This document shows, piece by piece, positions 4,906 to 5,277 of a stretch of DNA of 5,277 nt (its first letter is position 1; each line of letters starts with the position of its first letter). The DNA comes from CAILAD01 sp964397085 (GTDB lineage Bacteria > Patescibacteriota > Saccharimonadia > CAILAD01 > BJGX01). Made by a program: the position numbers and the translations under genes. The notes beneath the pieces were generated by a model. That model saw nothing but the letters and a program-made list of their open reading frames with translations. It was not told where the DNA came from and did no database searches. The stretch is from positions 1-5,277 of the forward strand of contig CAYNHH010000048.1 of NCBI GenBank assembly GCA_964397085.1. Direction: 5' to 3'.

Positions 4906-5277
4906 TTATGGCAACAATCCGCGTAGAATTGCTTTAATCTTAGTAAGTACGTTTTGTAAGAATCCAAAGGGGCTATGATGAGACTTGCCTGCTGGTGCTT
5001 CCATATCCTCTAGCATCAAGCCAATCACTGCTGAATAACTAGGATCTGAAATCTTATCAGATATACCTGTATATCCCATAGCGCGACCCAAATGCACCGT
5101 TGTACCAATTACCGTTCGTGCAAAATGGGTGATTTCCGCCATATTAGCACCACCACCAGTCAAAACAATGCCTGCCCCAAGCCCATTCGTGGAAGTGACG
5201 GCTTTTTTTAGCTCCTCACGCACCATTTGGAATATTTCTTCAAGACGACTAGCTACAATAGTATCAAGATCGTGCTG
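4906..5277 (-). CDS. ftsA: Cell division protein FtsA, C-terminal 123 residues; 5' end outside window
   Basis: FtsA is the actin-like ATPase that tethers FtsZ filaments to the inner face of the membrane. Only the C-terminal part is present. The frame is open from the right edge, beginning QHDLDTIVASRLEEIF, the helix before the last nucleotide-binding motif. GIVLTGGGANM matches the family's adenosine-binding segment, and HLGRAMGYTGISD followed by PSYSAVIGLML matches the end of the actin fold. After a short variable linker, the last 18 residues (FLQNVLTKIKAILRGLLP) can form an amphipathic helix with basic residues, as expected for the membrane-targeting sequence. The gene stops at TAA and is followed by a strong terminator, so here ftsA and ftsZ are adjacent but in separate transcription units. 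An MreB or other actin homologue is less likely given the tail and the position next to ftsZ. Confidence 0.95.
   Translation of the reverse strand, partial: QHDLDTIVASRLEEIFQMVREELKKAVTSTNGLGAGIVLTGGGANMAEITHFARTVIGTTVHLGRAMGYTGISDKISDPSYSAVIGLMLEDMEAPAGKSHHSPFGFLQNVLTKIKAILRGLLP

Noticed and set aside
1..5277. Recoded UGA (genetic code 25 or 4)
   Set aside because: No in-frame UGA occurs in any of the five genes; Trp is encoded by UGG and Gly by GGN codons. Code 25 is effectively excluded, and nothing supports code 4.

Overview
The window is a compact, AT-rich bacterial chromosome segment in which every gene reads on the minus strand. In transcription order (right to left) it holds: the 3' end of ftsA (4906-5277); an intergenic region with the ftsA terminator, the ftsZ promoter and a structured ftsZ leader (4631-4905); ftsZ (3236-4630); nrdR (2765-3226); a small thioredoxin-fold protein without a CXXC motif (2405-2668); a T-box leader (about 2104-2352); and the first two thirds of ileS (1-2072), which runs off the left edge. 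No mobile element, CRISPR array, tRNA or rRNA was seen.

Organism: the genes are core and look vertically inherited. The IleRS is the eukaryote-like type 2 form. FtsZ has an unusual GGGTGSG signature and a long acidic linker. The ftsA/ftsZ/nrdR order, the compact layout and the leaderless small gene suit a Candidate Phyla Radiation bacterium, with Saccharibacteria (TM7) as my best guess. This is inferred from general resemblance and not from a database search. About 1,500 codons contain no in-frame UGA, which argues against the UGA=Gly code of Gracilibacteria and Absconditabacteria. The visible stops are TAA or TAG.

How the parts work together: FtsA anchors FtsZ filaments to the membrane through its C-terminal amphipathic helix, and FtsZ forms the division ring. 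A strong terminator separates ftsA from ftsZ, so ftsZ depends on its own promoter. Between that promoter and the ftsZ start lies a second canonical intrinsic terminator inside a leader that can fold in mutually exclusive ways. ftsZ is therefore probably controlled by attenuation, or a small RNA is released there. ftsZ and nrdR are closely spaced and probably co-transcribed, linking division to the repressor of ribonucleotide reductase genes. The thioredoxin-like gene has a good extended -10 promoter placing the transcript start at its ATG. ileS has its own promoter and a T-box riboswitch whose antiterminator bulge matches the ACCA end of tRNA-Ile, so uncharged tRNA-Ile should switch ileS on.

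The most interesting items are the ftsZ leader attenuator candidate, the T-box in a probable CPR genome, and the tandem C-terminal peptides of FtsZ.
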